DNA from: Prorocentrum cordatum
Lineage: Eukaryota; Sar; Dinophyceae; Prorocentrales; Prorocentraceae
Assembly (NCBI GenBank): GCA_963575745.1
Contig: CAUYUJ010004717.1
Location: 1-64,000, forward strand
DNA length: 64,000 nucleotides
Direction: 5' to 3'
The notes under the pieces were generated by a model. That model was not told the DNA's origin. It was given only the letters and a program-made list of their open reading frames with translations, and did not search any database. The position numbers were made by a program, and so were the translations under genes. This document shows positions 53,571 through 63,720 of this stretch, piece after piece (position 1 is the first letter of the stretch; every line of letters begins with the position of its first letter).

Positions 53571-55021
53571 AGATGGCGAGCGGCAATAAGATCGAATATG
53601 GTCGGAAAAAATTAGAGCTCAAAAATACTAGAGCTGAATACGAGAACAAAATTTTCAACCGACCAAAAGTCAGCAAAAGGTCCGTCGATATTTTCTTGCG
53701 AACTAGCTCCCAGCGCGCCGGAATTACTCTTAAGCTTCCAGCAACTAGCCAAGGGAAGCTCTTCGAGTTACTTGGTAGCGTCCAGAACCCGGAGAGCGCA
53801 AATATAAGGTTCTAGAATAGAAGCCGGACAGTGGTGGTGCCTGCCAGCAGCCCATCTTCGCGTCACCAGAATCCCCGCAGGGGTTCGTTTGGGGTCGCAG
53901 CGGGTCCGGGTGCGCTTCTGGCAGGCGTCCACGCGTGCCTGCACGCGCGTAGGCACGCATGGGGGCGTGCCTGGCAGCGCTTGAGAGGCGCTTCTGGGGA
54001 GTCCCCCAGAGCTCCCGAAGGAAAAATTCCCGGAGACCTCTCTGAGAGCTAGAGGGTTTTAGATTTGACGACGGACGGTGGTGGTGCTCGCGAGCAGGCC
54101 ATCTTCTCCTGTCCAGAATCCCCGCAGAGGTTCGCGTGAGGTCGCAGCCCGTCCGGGAGAGCTTCCGGCACGCGCCCAGGCGAGCCTGCACGCGTGCAGT
54201 CACGCATTGAGGCGCGCCTGGCACCACCACCGTCCGGCTTCTAATTTAAAGCCCTTCAACTTCCAGAGAGCTCTCCGGGAGAAACCGACCAAACTGGCGC
54301 CGGCGGTGAACCGTCAACCTGGTCACCGCCGGGAACCTCGTAGAGCTCCTTGCACGCGTAAGACTGCTCAGAAAAACACCCAATTTCGATTTCAGTACAT
54401 GATGTCGGTTCCTCCAAATGTTTAGATATTAAAACTCCAGATAGCTGAGCTGCTCGCACAAGGAAGTTTAGATACTAATCTCGGTAAAAATTGGATCTCA
54501 AAATAAATTGTCAAATGTCTTTCAAACTGGGAACCGGCGGTAAACCGTGAACCTGGTTACCGCCGGGAACCTCGTAGAGCTCTTTTCATGCACGGCGATC
54601 GTCGGAGCACATGAAGAAAGCTTCTGGAACGCGACAGAAAAAACTCGAGAAATTACTTGTTATCCAAGGTCGGTTCCTGCAAGTCTTTTGATAGTAATGT
54701 TGCAGCCACGGACCTGAAAATTTTACTGGCAGGCGCGGCATAACCCACTACACGTGAGAAAAAATACCAGCTCTCAAGATGAATTGTCAAATATCTTTCG
54801 AATAATAACAAACCGACCCAAAGTCATCACATTGTCTCTTTTGATCGGGTCGGCCAACTAGCTCCACCGCGCCGGAATTCCTCTAGCTCATCGATGCCGA
54901 TGTCCGCCTCGGCCGGGTGGGTCAACTAGCTCCACCCCGCGCCGGAATTCCTCTGTCTCATCGATGCCGAAGAGCTCTACGAGGTATATCAAACTGGCGC
55001 CGGCGGTGAACCGTCAACCTG
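53571..55021. repeat. Mixed composite repeats up to the LINE insertion
   Basis: Contains a relative of the GC-rich duplicated segment (53,820-54,240), hairpins at 54,296 and 54,530, a composite unit (54,568-54,975), and the left arm of the hairpin interrupted by LINE-C at about 55,021. Confidence 0.7.
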
Positions 55022-55256
55022 GTCTGCGGTCTGCGGGGCCCGATTCGAGCCCCCTTAGGGGGCAGGGCCAGCGGTAGGATTACCTACAGGCAACCTAAGC
55101 ACTAACAGCGGAGCTGTGCGAATATACAAGTCAGCGTAGCTGTGCAGATATGATACAACAGCGTAGCTGCACAGGAATATACACACATCGAAGAAACAGT
55201 GGGGCTAAGCATGTATCTTACAACAGCGGAGCTGTGCAGATATAGTACACAAACAA
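55022..55256 (-). mobile_element. LINE-C 3' end
   Basis: Non-coding tail after the ORF2 stop. Between 55,100 and 55,250 a word close to CAGCGGAGCTGTGCA recurs four to five times. Near the terminus GGGGCCCGATTCGAGCCCC can fold as a short hairpin. The end abuts the hairpin repeat at CAACCTGG. No A tail is visible on the minus strand. Confidence 0.6.
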
Positions 55257-58200
55257 TCACCGACCAAGCTGTACGTGTATACACATCTCGGCAATGCCAT
55301 TGAGAAGCGAATGTGAAGCTGCCAACTCAGCCTGTGTGATCGTGCAGTGGCTAGGGACCATGAAACCTCTGCGGCCAACTCCAGGGTGCCATCCGCCCTG
55401 CACAAGTCCAGGGGGAAGCTGGTGAGGAGGAAGAGAGGGAACAAGATAAGCATCCATAACCCAGCCACACGAAGTGCCACGTTCACACCGCCCACCATCG
55501 AAAGCTCCTCTAAGTGCACGAACAATATAATGACCCGATCTAATATGATAAAGAGTGTTATGATTCCAACGAACATCAGAAGTTACTTTACCCTCACGTG
55601 CAAGATGTGTCTCATGGTCCGCCTCATCGTTGCCCTCCCTATACACCCATTTCCACATATCCCTTCCCACTTCAGCCGTGACAAGATGATGGTCCTCACT
55701 CATTCTGTGAAGGCGGTTCTGCATACCCTTGATCGTGCGGCGATATACTTCATTGTGACAGCGATATCGTCCATTCAGCCAGACAACACACTGGCTATCC
55801 CCACGGAGCTCCAAGCCATATCCACCCCCTTCCCCACGCCAAGTGGTTTCATCATCATTTATCGCGGCCAGTCGTTTCGCCACCCGTTCATTTTCCCGTC
55901 GTTGCTGCTCCTCTGACTTCTCCTCCCCCTCCTCTTCCTGCTTGAACTCACCCGTGAAAGGATCCCGAAGAAGGCAGAACTCGAGAAGATCATCCAAGTC
56001 CAGGGCGGCCAGGGTACCCACCAGGAAAGAACGCCAGCCAGTTTCATTCCAGACCATCGTGCGATCCCAATGAACCTCGCGCGTGTGCTCGAAGACCTCG
56101 AACCAAGGCCTAAGTCCCGTCAAGACTCGATGACGACAGGCTCTAGTAAGCCGTCGGCCCCCAGGGAGAGCTCTAACATGTACGTCACGCTGCTCAGTCC
56201 ACTCCCCCGACGCGTGCATCATCGTCAAGGCGCTCTGCATACTGGCAGTGGGCAATCCTCCTTCCTCCTCCCGTGCATAGGTGTGGCGTACCCGCTTACG
56301 AACAGGCTCATGTACATGTTGTGAATCATGATGCTCATGTGCCGTGTTCTCCGATATACGTCTGCGAACTGACCTATTCTCCAAGGAAGATGCGCTCTGT
56401 GCCTTTCTCCTACACGAACTGTTAAGCTGTCTGGCATTCGGGGTAGGCGAGGGAACCGATAACTCCAAGGAGCGCTGCGAACCACCAAAAATATCAGGAT
56501 CTCGTGGCTCATGATAAAGAATGCCCTGACTGAGTGCGTCCTCATCCACCCGACTATGCTCCTCATGGATCGTGCTCACAACATGGTTGGCGAAGAGCCA
56601 CTGGCGATGAAGGGCGAGCTGGACCATCGAAGGCTTACGGGCCCACTTCAATAAGCGACGACCACCTTTAATCCTCCTGCCCCAGTACTCTCCCCAGGAC
56701 TCCGTGATCTTCTTTTTGAGACGTCTCATGGTGGACAAGAAGTTGCCTTCAGCTGCATGTATCTGTTGGAGACTACCCGAATCCAAAGTCGCACCCTCCA
56801 AACCGTACAGAAAGCAACTTCTGACCCTGCTATCATAACGCTGAAACTTACAACGAAGCGGAACCACGGGCGACGAGTAAAAAGAAATCTCACTCACAAA
56901 GACCCGCCGTGCCTTCTCCAGTCGGTGCTTAATGTCTTCATGATCCTGAAATCGTACGTCCAATATCGTGCCAAGAACCTCCATCCTCTCCACCTGCCTC
57001 ACTATCATCTCCTCCGAAGGGCCTGCGGCGCTCTGGGAAGCCCCACGAGAACGCTTCCTACCCACCTCAGCAGACAGGAGCCCCGGCACAGGCAGGCGGA
57101 TATCCTGCAACGGACCTTGGACGCCACAAGCCAAGAACTCCATCGAAGATGCTTTCCAGTTGAAACCGAAGCGGTGGAGGACCCCAGTCAAGTCCTCGAG
57201 CATATGGGTCAATTCTCGCCTGGAAGCTGCTGCCAACAAAATATTGTCTGCCCACAACCAGTGGTTGACCAAGAGATTGGATGCCTCATCAGTGAGCCTG
57301 ACGCCGTATCCAGACTGCCTCCAACCTGCCGTCACTGGTGCAAGCATACGAAGTGTCTGGGCAACAAATAGCAAAGGCGCCTCCAAGGAACCTGTACGAA
57401 TGCAAGTATCCCACGAGATGGTCGTAGAACACTGTTGGAAGCTGATCTCTGCCGTATTACAAGCATAACTCTCAAAGACAGCATACACAAGGGCAGGATG
57501 GACATGATGGAATAAAAGCGCCTCTGCTGCACATCTCACCGTGAAATTATCAAACGCCTTCTCAATATCAGCACTTGCAAGATAAAGACTCTCCTCCTTC
57601 CCCCACACAACGCCGTGTTGAGCAAGACGTTTGAGGGGGGCCGTGACCTCATAACATTTGTGACCCGCGATAAAGCCATATAAGTTGCAACCTGGCGGTG
57701 CAGCCTGCCGAACGCGGTGTTCTAGAAGTATACATAGACAACTGCTATACCACTTACCAAAATGAGAAAGAAGTGAAAGGGCCCGCGTTTCTTCAAAATC
57801 ACGAGCCTTGGGATTCTTAGGCATCAAGCATACCAAGATCTCTCTCCAGGACTTCGGTGAAACATGTTTCTGATCATACAGCAAACGGAATAAGGTAAGT
57901 ATGTGTCGGAGGGCTTCCCATGGCAATGCTTTGAGCACCGATGACGACACCCCGTCTGCACCTGTTGCCCGTCCTTCCCTGAGTCTAGACCGTGCCTCCA
58001 GCAAGAGACCCATGTTGATCGGGTTGCGGTGGGGCTCTCCAGAGTCTCGCAGGGCCTTACACTGGTTCTTAAGCTCATCCAAGCACGCGTTGGTGTCCTG
58101 TCGGTGGGGATCGCTAGAGTACCTCAGGAGCCCATGACGCCGAAGGCCCTCAATCCACTTCTCCTGGTCACGCGTGAGGACCCCGTCAACATACATGTGC

Positions 58201-59522
58201 GTAATAACAGGCCTACGACGGACACCGTCACGAATACGATAAAGCTCACATGCACGATCATGACGCTTACGAACTCGACGCCACCGCTTAGCTGTCCCCT
58301 TATACTCCTCCTGGACTCTCTCGTACTCCTCCTGTCCCACGTTAGCCCCGCCATATCGTGCCACCCTCCACCTCTTCCTGACCTTAAAGAACTCCTCCTT
58401 AATCAGTAAATCCCCCTCCGAATATCTGGGATAATCTGAAACAGGCTGACCACGAGAACGGGAGATATCCAAAGTCTCACTGGCACCCTCAAGTATACTC
58501 TGTGTCATGACCTCGAAACCTACGTCCGTGTGGATCTGATTCACGAGCTCGGGCTGGCAGATCGCTCTCTCCAAGCCGGCTGTCTGCTGGAGCTCGAACC
58601 CTGGCTGAAGCTTCCAGGTCTTGAGCTGAGGCCGAGGTCGATACCTCAACTGAGCATGCTGGGCGGGCATCTCAGCACACAAGAGCTTGTGATCGCTAAA
58701 CGTCCTTTCCGTCGCCTCCGACCGTGGGACCTGGGACGGCACAACCCAAGAACAAGTCACCTCTGGAGTCATCCAAGAAGCTGGGACCGCAAGATAATCA
58801 TAGACGTGCTCGTATGTGCTTGAATTGTGTCTCCAAGTAGGCCGACGATTCCCAAAAGTGTTAGCTAGCTGCAACTTGAGGGCCCCCATGGTCTTCAGAA
58901 AGGCCCCCGAGTACATCTGCCGCATCCTGTTGGCTCTACTTTCGTCACCTCCACTAGACCTCCCCCTATTACGTATAGGCCCATTCACCGCCTCCCCCGT
59001 AACCTCCACCCCATTGATCCTGTGGTGCGGGAAAACCTCCACGTTGGCGTCAGCCGAAATAACAACCTCCTCAATGTGAAATCGCTTTTTGGCCGCAGAG
59101 ACATGTGCAACAAGATCCGATAACACGTCCGTATAGAGCTTGAAACTAGCGAGAAACCCTTCAGGAGAACGGCGTGCTTCACCCTGTGCACCCCGCTCAG
59201 ACTCCTTATGAGGGAGATAGACAGAAACGAAGATGAGCTTGCGAAAGATCGCAATGACCCAGCGACGACCACACACAACATCGATAAGCAGATGTCTCCA
59301 TACACCTCGGCACAAGATGGCAGCCCGTCTCCCCACGTTCTCCCCCTCATCTGCCGAGCGATGTATATCCCAACCCGCATCTGCAAGATCCAAGTCGTGT
59401 AAGAACTGGCTCTCTTGGACCCCGACGATGGAAATCTTTAATTCGGCAATGTGATTCATGCACTCGGAGGTGCATCTTCCCAACCTCCGAACGTTCCAAC
59501 CTCCAACAGAAGCTGGGCACCG
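55257..59522 (-). CDS. LINE-C ORF2: EEP endonuclease, reverse transcriptase, permuted RNase H-like domain
   Basis: About 1,421 codons follow the ORF1 stop without interruption. The N terminus GGWNVRRLGRCTSECMNHIA and SIVGVQESQFL, then VSVYLPHKE, SADANVEVFPHH, VYDYLAVPASW and FSDHKLL, form a complete EEP endonuclease. RT motifs are MPKNPKARDFEETRALSLLS, SADIEKAFDN (A), RTGSLEAPLLF (B) and LWADNILLAA (C; Asn replaces the second Asp). A later EEEGEEKSEEQQRRENERV coil precedes the RNase H-like part, whose catalytic segments come in the order GDSQCVVWLNG, YREGNDEADHETHLAR, GAFDGGRCERGTSCGW, ITQAELAASHSLL. The ORF is intact, so this is the best candidate for a recently active element. Translation may need readthrough or re-initiation after ORF1. 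Confidence 0.9.
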   Translation of the reverse strand, partial: RCPASVGGWNVRRLGRCTSECMNHIAELKISIVGVQESQFLHDLDLADAGWDIHRSADEGENVGRRAAILCRGVWRHLLIDVVCGRRWVIAIFRKLIFVSVYLPHKESERGAQGEARRSPEGFLASFKLYTDVLSDLVAHVSAAKKRFHIEEVVISADANVEVFPHHRINGVEVTGEAVNGPIRNRGRSSGGDESRANRMRQMYSGAFLKTMGALKLQLANTFGNRRPTWRHNSSTYEHVYDYLAVPASWMTPEVTCSWVVPSQVPRSEATERTFSDHKLLCAEMPAQHAQLRYRPRPQLKTWKLQPGFELQQTAGLERAICQPELVNQIHTDVGFEVMTQSILEGASETLDISRSRGQPVSDYPRYSEGDLLIKEEFFKVRKRWRVARYGGANVGQEEYERVQEEYKGTAKRWRRVRKRHDRACELYRIRDGVRRRPVITHMYVDGVLTRDQEKWIEGLRRHGLLRYSSDPHRQDTNACLDELKNQCKALRDSGEPHRNPINMGLLLEARSRLREGRATGADGVSSSVLKALPWEALRHILTLFRLLYDQKHVSPKSWREILVCLMPKNPKARDFEETRALSLLSHFGKWYSSCLCILLEHRVRQAAPPGCNLYGFIAGHKCYEVTAPLKRLAQHGVVWGKEESLYLASADIEKAFDNFTVRCAAEALLFHHVHPALVYAVFESYACNTAEISFQQCSTTISWDTCIRTGSLEAPLLFVAQTLRMLAPVTAGWRQSGYGVRLTDEASNLLVNHWLWADNILLAAASRRELTHMLEDLTGVLHRFGFNWKASSMEFLACGVQGPLQDIRLPVPGLLSAEVGRKRSRGASQSAAGPSEEMIVRQVERMEVLGTILDVRFQDHEDIKHRLEKARRVFVSEISFYSSPVVPLRCKFQRYDSRVRSCFLYGLEGATLDSGSLQQIHAAEGNFLSTMRRLKKKITESWGEYWGRRIKGGRRLLKWARKPSMVQLALHRQWLFANHVVSTIHEEHSRVDEDALSQGILYHEPRDPDIFGGSQRSLELSVPSPTPNARQLNSSCRRKAQSASSLENRSVRRRISENTAHEHHDSQHVHEPVRKRVRHTYAREEEGGLPTASMQSALTMMHASGEWTEQRDVHVRALPGGRRLTRACRHRVLTGLRPWFEVFEHTREVHWDRTMVWNETGWRSFLVGTLAALDLDDLLEFCLLRDPFTGEFKQEEEGEEKSEEQQRRENERVAKRLAAINDDETTWRGEGGGYGLELRGDSQCVVWLNGRYRCHNEVYRRTIKGMQNRLHRMSEDHHLVTAEVGRDMWKWVYREGNDEADHETHLAREGKVTSDVRWNHNTLYHIRSGHYIVRALRGAFDGGRCERGTSCGWVMDAYLVPSLPPHQLPPGLVQGGWHPGVGRRGFMVPSHCTITQAELAASHSLLNGIAEMCIHVQLGR

Positions 59523-60803
59523 TCACGAGCTGCTGTTCACCTGCCTCTCCCAAGTCTTGCAGTCCAGACCTGAATCGATGTGCTGGACCCGCTCGGCCAC
59601 GAACTTCCATCCCACGGTATCCGTCCACGTACCTACCCACACTTTATCACTCTGACTATCCTTCTGCAGATATGCCCAAGCCTTCGCAGGTCCTTCCGGC
59701 TCAAAAGTGATAAGAGCGGTGGCAACAGTCTTGAGCTTATGAAATATCGCAGTCGCCTTGCGAGTCTCCCCAACTCGACGTCGGTCCTGCGGTGCAGGTT
59801 GGACAAACCAACCGAGGTGTCGATCTCTGTATGGTCCAAAACTGTTCTGGCAACCGACCAGATCAGGGCAAGAACTGGACCAGGCTGAGGCCCACTCGTT
59901 GCGTACTTCCCAGACCGTCTCTTTCGAAGTCCCTGGCATGAAGTATATGCGAAACTTGGTCACACCAAATCGATTGGAAGCGATATCCCCGTCCGTCCTA
60001 CCCCTGTCGAAGATCTTAGTAACGTCACTCTCCCGTGCTTGCGATAGTGTGTACAACTTACCTATCATGTTCCTAACCGTGGCGATCTGGATCTTGGCCT
60101 TATCTCGAGTTTCTACCTTTCGGGGGTCCTCTTGCGCGAAGCCGCTCACCTGGATCCAAGTCGGGACATGTGGTACAAAGGGCCTCTGGAAGTCAGCAGT
60201 ACGAGAGTCACGAGTAGACGCACCTCCCAGAGATGATGAATCTGCCCAGGGATCCCTAAAGTTCATCTGAGCCTGAAGTGCTTTGATCTCTTTCGCCTGG
60301 GCCTCCTGAGCTGAACGAATGTCCTGCACCGACGAAGCAATAGGGGCAACCTGCTCTGATACCCTCGTTTGAATCTGCTCTTTGATGTCAACAGAGTTCT
60401 GCATAAGCATCCTCTGCATATCTTCACGCATGGCATCGAACTGTGCACGGAGCATAGTGGCCAGATCTCCAGCTTCACCTCCACCTCCTCCACTACTACC
60501 ACTTCCATTCCCACTACCTGCCCCTCCTCCACCACCCTCGGCATCACCAAGAAGACGTCTATCTTCCAAGAGCTTCCTCTGTCGCTTCTCTCCGTTGCCC
60601 TCAGTTCCCATATCATCATCAGAAGTCGGAACCATCTTTCTCTTAAGATCACACTGCCCACAACTGGAAGTAGAATACCGATAAGCTCGACAAGTAGGGC
60701 ACCTACTAGCCTCCAGATCACGATAGTGTTCGTCCTCGAGTTCTTCAAGAAACTTATCCCAACCCCGTGAAGGTGAATGTCGGTACGTGATGAGATCTGC
60801 TGC
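59523..60803 (-). CDS. LINE-C ORF1: zinc-ribbon-like, coiled-coil nucleic-acid-binding candidate
   Basis: The frame is open from about 61,193, but the coding-looking part starts near 60,803. No ATG precedes MVPTSDDDM (60,635). Before it, RCPTCRAYRYSTSSCGQCDL has a C-x2-C-x10-C-x2-C pattern likely to bind zinc. A Gly/Ser-rich linker and a helical stretch (VDIKEQIQTRVSEQVAPIAS) follow, then a folded C-terminal part (FGVTKFRIYFMPGTSKETVW to ALITFEPEGPAKAWAYLQKD). It ends with TGA at 59,523, directly followed in the same frame by ORF2. LINE ORF1 proteins package RNA, and the assignment here is by position and composition. A sequence TTTTTGTTGCAG at about 60,800 could be a splice acceptor supplying an upstream start. 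Confidence 0.65.
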   Translation of the reverse strand, partial: AADLITYRHSPSRGWDKFLEELEDEHYRDLEASRCPTCRAYRYSTSSCGQCDLKRKMVPTSDDDMGTEGNGEKRQRKLLEDRRLLGDAEGGGGGAGSGNGSGSSGGGGGEAGDLATMLRAQFDAMREDMQRMLMQNSVDIKEQIQTRVSEQVAPIASSVQDIRSAQEAQAKEIKALQAQMNFRDPWADSSSLGGASTRDSRTADFQRPFVPHVPTWIQVSGFAQEDPRKVETRDKAKIQIATVRNMIGKLYTLSQARESDVTKIFDRGRTDGDIASNRFGVTKFRIYFMPGTSKETVWEVRNEWASAWSSSCPDLVGCQNSFGPYRDRHLGWFVQPAPQDRRRVGETRKATAIFHKLKTVATALITFEPEGPAKAWAYLQKDSQSDKVWVGTWTDTVGWKFVAERVQHIDSGLDCKTWERQVNSSS

Positions 60804-61189
60804 AACAAAAACGGTCGAAGTGTCCTTCTCAACTGCCAGAGCAAAACTGGCAAGTGCTGGGCTCCCAAGAGTATCACAAGCAAACAGCAAAGATACAAGT
60901 GCAACAGGTAGCGGCCTTGCGCCTCCAGCGGCACGTGTGGGCTCACCCACTAACACAAGCAGAGAACAAATGCAGCGACCTATGCGCAGCACGTCCAGGA
61001 GGTTGCAGCCGACGAAGTACACGAACTTATGGGCCAGCGCGCACCCACGCGCGCCCACGGCCGCCCAGGGGGCAGCCTGAGGAGACAGGCTTGAGGAGGC
61101 CCCCGACGGGCCAGGCCACCGCTGAGATCCCCGAGGAGGGACAGCAGCAACCTGGTTTTTTGGGTTTTCGGACCGATGCTCCAGCTGGG
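60804..61189 (-). other. Junction between LINE-D 3' end and LINE-C 5' end
   Basis: Contains the LINE-D 3' untranslated part and the LINE-C leader; I cannot place the exact join. The minus frame is open but Ala/Pro/Gly-rich, with no ATG and no domain, so I leave it uncalled. Confidence 0.4.
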
Positions 61190-63720
61190 TCAACTGGCGG
61201 CCAGAATCTGCTGCGCCAAATGCACAACAGCGCTAGTAAGCGCCTCAGCAGCACTAAGTTCGGCGTCGGTTATCGTAGCACCTTCCAGGCACCACGCGGC
61301 TTCGCACACATCCCTCCAAACGAGAGGCATATTAGAGGACACGGAGTAGGGGGAGGAGGAGGGGAGAGGAGAACACGAGACACTCTTATTACAATCATAT
61401 CTGTGATTGATGAAACCCACTTGAAGCCAAAAGCCGCACCCCGTCCCTTTGCTGCAAACTCCCCCATCGTATCCACAGCGACAGGCGATAGGTTGTAGAA
61501 AGTCCTCAAAGCTAAACATGTACTCATATTGGTTGTAGAAGCAGTGGCCCTCGCGGGCCAAATGTGTAAGTTCATCAGCTCGTGTGTTATCTTCCCTGAA
61601 TTCATGCCTATATAAGTCTTTCCCCAATCCAGAACTTCGAATGCCCAGATCCCCCGCAGCTCGATCTAGAACGTTAATACATCGGTCCACACGTCTCTGG
61701 TATTGTTTGTTGTCGCATCGCCATCGTCCCGTCAACCAGTTATTCACAAGTAAACTATCCCCTTTGATTTCTACCCCGAATCCTGGACTTACAATGTCCC
61801 ACACCGTCTGCCTCTCGTTGATAATCGCCAGCCTCTTAGCAAGTTTTTGTGCATCTTTCTCACTCGGTACACGCTCAGTATCACCCACCGTCTCGGGAGG
61901 TGTATAGTACGCCGCTGTGCCCTTCCAGTTCTGAACAAAATACAGGAATACCTTTGGTTTATCGTACATGCACAAAAGATTCTGCCACATCTCCAGGAAA
62001 GAACGGTAGCTCGTCTCGACACTCGACCACCAGGAGCTGCCATATGTAAGAATGTATGGATACTGCCAGCTACGCTGGCCCACTCCCTCTGGGCCAGCTC
62101 TCAACCTCTTGATCGTGGATGCCTGAGTACGGTCCCCATGTAGTCGGCAACATTCACATTCTGCCATAATGTCCCTGCGCGTAGTCCACTCAACATTGTA
62201 CATGAGCAATCCCCTTCTGCTGTCCACGAAAGCCCTGTTATCAGGACTGCAGTGATCAATATCATGACCTGGCAGGGAGAGTGTGGGCAGTAGAGCCGCC
62301 GACCCACTCCCTGAATCAATATTCTCAGAAGCCAAAGAATCACCACCAAACCCTTGTCGTAGTCCCTGCAGTCGTCGTCTTTTCAAGGTCTGCCTGTTGA
62401 AGCTGGCGTCCTGGGTCGCAATGTGCCTGGCGAGCTCCTGTGAAACATCCTCCAGCCTATCACTCAATGCAATACTCTCAGCAACAACTTGTGAGATGGC
62501 TCCCGCGAAAGATTGCGAGGGTGTATCAGCAAAGCGTACTCTCTTCTGGGAAGGCCCAGGATCAGCACCAAGCGTGGCGACGTGTGCCTGGGGTGTTCCC
62601 TCGCATTCGGGGCTTCCCCAGGACTTGCGTCCTGACGCCTCCTGCAAAATTTGGCGACGTTGCCTGAGGTGTTCCCTCGCACTCGGGGCTTCCTCAGGAC
62701 TTGCGCTCTGACGCCGTTGAACATGTCGACGGTGACAATCTGACAAGATATACTCCTTGATACTTCTCATCATCGTCCAGCTCTTCCAAGCAATCATCTG
62801 TACAGCTGATGGGAAATTGGCCTCAGCGAAATGCTGTCGCACCTTGTGGAGCATCTCAGGGCGCCAGACACCCCATGTTAGCGAAGACGGCTTGCGGCGG
62901 CACCACATACGCAGCAGACACATGCCCTCAAAAGCATGTATGGTTCGCACCGCCTCAGCATCAAGCGTGAACATCTCTCCCGCATATAGCAGACGCGATT
63001 GGACCTGAGCTTGATAACGACGATATTTGTGTTTCAGCGGTACCGATCTGCACCCAAAATATGATATCTGAGCGAAAAAGGATCCTCTGGCGCATTTAAG
63101 TCGATGTGCTAGGTCCTCGTGTCCCTCGAGAAAGCTTTTGCAGACAACGCAGCCCAGAATGGAAAGCGACTCCACCGGTGTGAAGGCAACTCGTTGGTCT
63201 CCGACTTGGGCCAGAATCGGCGTAGGGTCCTGGGTCCCGCATACGAGTATCTGCAAGGATGATGACTTCCAACTCATTCCCCAGTCTGCTAAAGCAACGG
63301 TGAAAACATCAACGATCTTCTGGATTTCCTTAGCATTCCTCCCCACAAGGTACAGATTATCAGCCCAAAGCGCACGGTTGTACGTGTGGTAGGTAGCGGG
63401 GTTGTGGGGGTCGGGGATCTCGTACCCTATGTTCTGAGCGTCCAGAGAGGCAACTACAGAGGCCCACATGGCGATAACCACGATGTTGAAGGCTAGCGGG
63501 CTCTCAGTCCCGCCCGTCCTCAAGCTCTTATCCCAAGACACCCCATCCAGTTGGATCCCTTCGAAGACGATGGTGCAATTTGTAATAGCGAGCGGCTCAA
63601 TAAGTGCATATTGTAAACGTGCTGGGATCTCTAGTTTATCCATTGCGCGTGCAAGCATACTGAGCGTGACATTGTCGAATGCTCGTGCAATATCTGCCGA
63701 TGCAATATGTGCGCTCTGAT
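61190..63720 (-). CDS. LINE-D: 5'-truncated ORF2 with reverse transcriptase and permuted RNase H-like domain
   Basis: The element begins inside the RT at motif A (SADIARAFDNVT, about 63,670-63,705). The frame opens a little earlier, in flanking repeat. Motif B is RTGGTESPLAFN and motif C ALWADNLYLVG. The thumb and connection region follow, with a tandem SASPEEAPSAREHLRQ / SPECEGTPQAHV-type duplication near 62,560-62,710. RLAIINERQTVWD leads to the RNase H-like domain in permuted order: VEIKGDSLLVNNWLTGRW, FREDNTRADELTHLARE, CGYDGGVCSKGTGCGFW, ATITDAELSAAEALTSAV. The coding part is intact to the stop. With no endonuclease it cannot move by itself. Confidence 0.85.

Noticed and set aside
55030-55060. 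tRNA T-arm-like hairpin with GATTCGA loop
   Set aside because: The loop is two bases too long and no acceptor, D or anticodon arms surround it; it is a LINE 3'-end hairpin.
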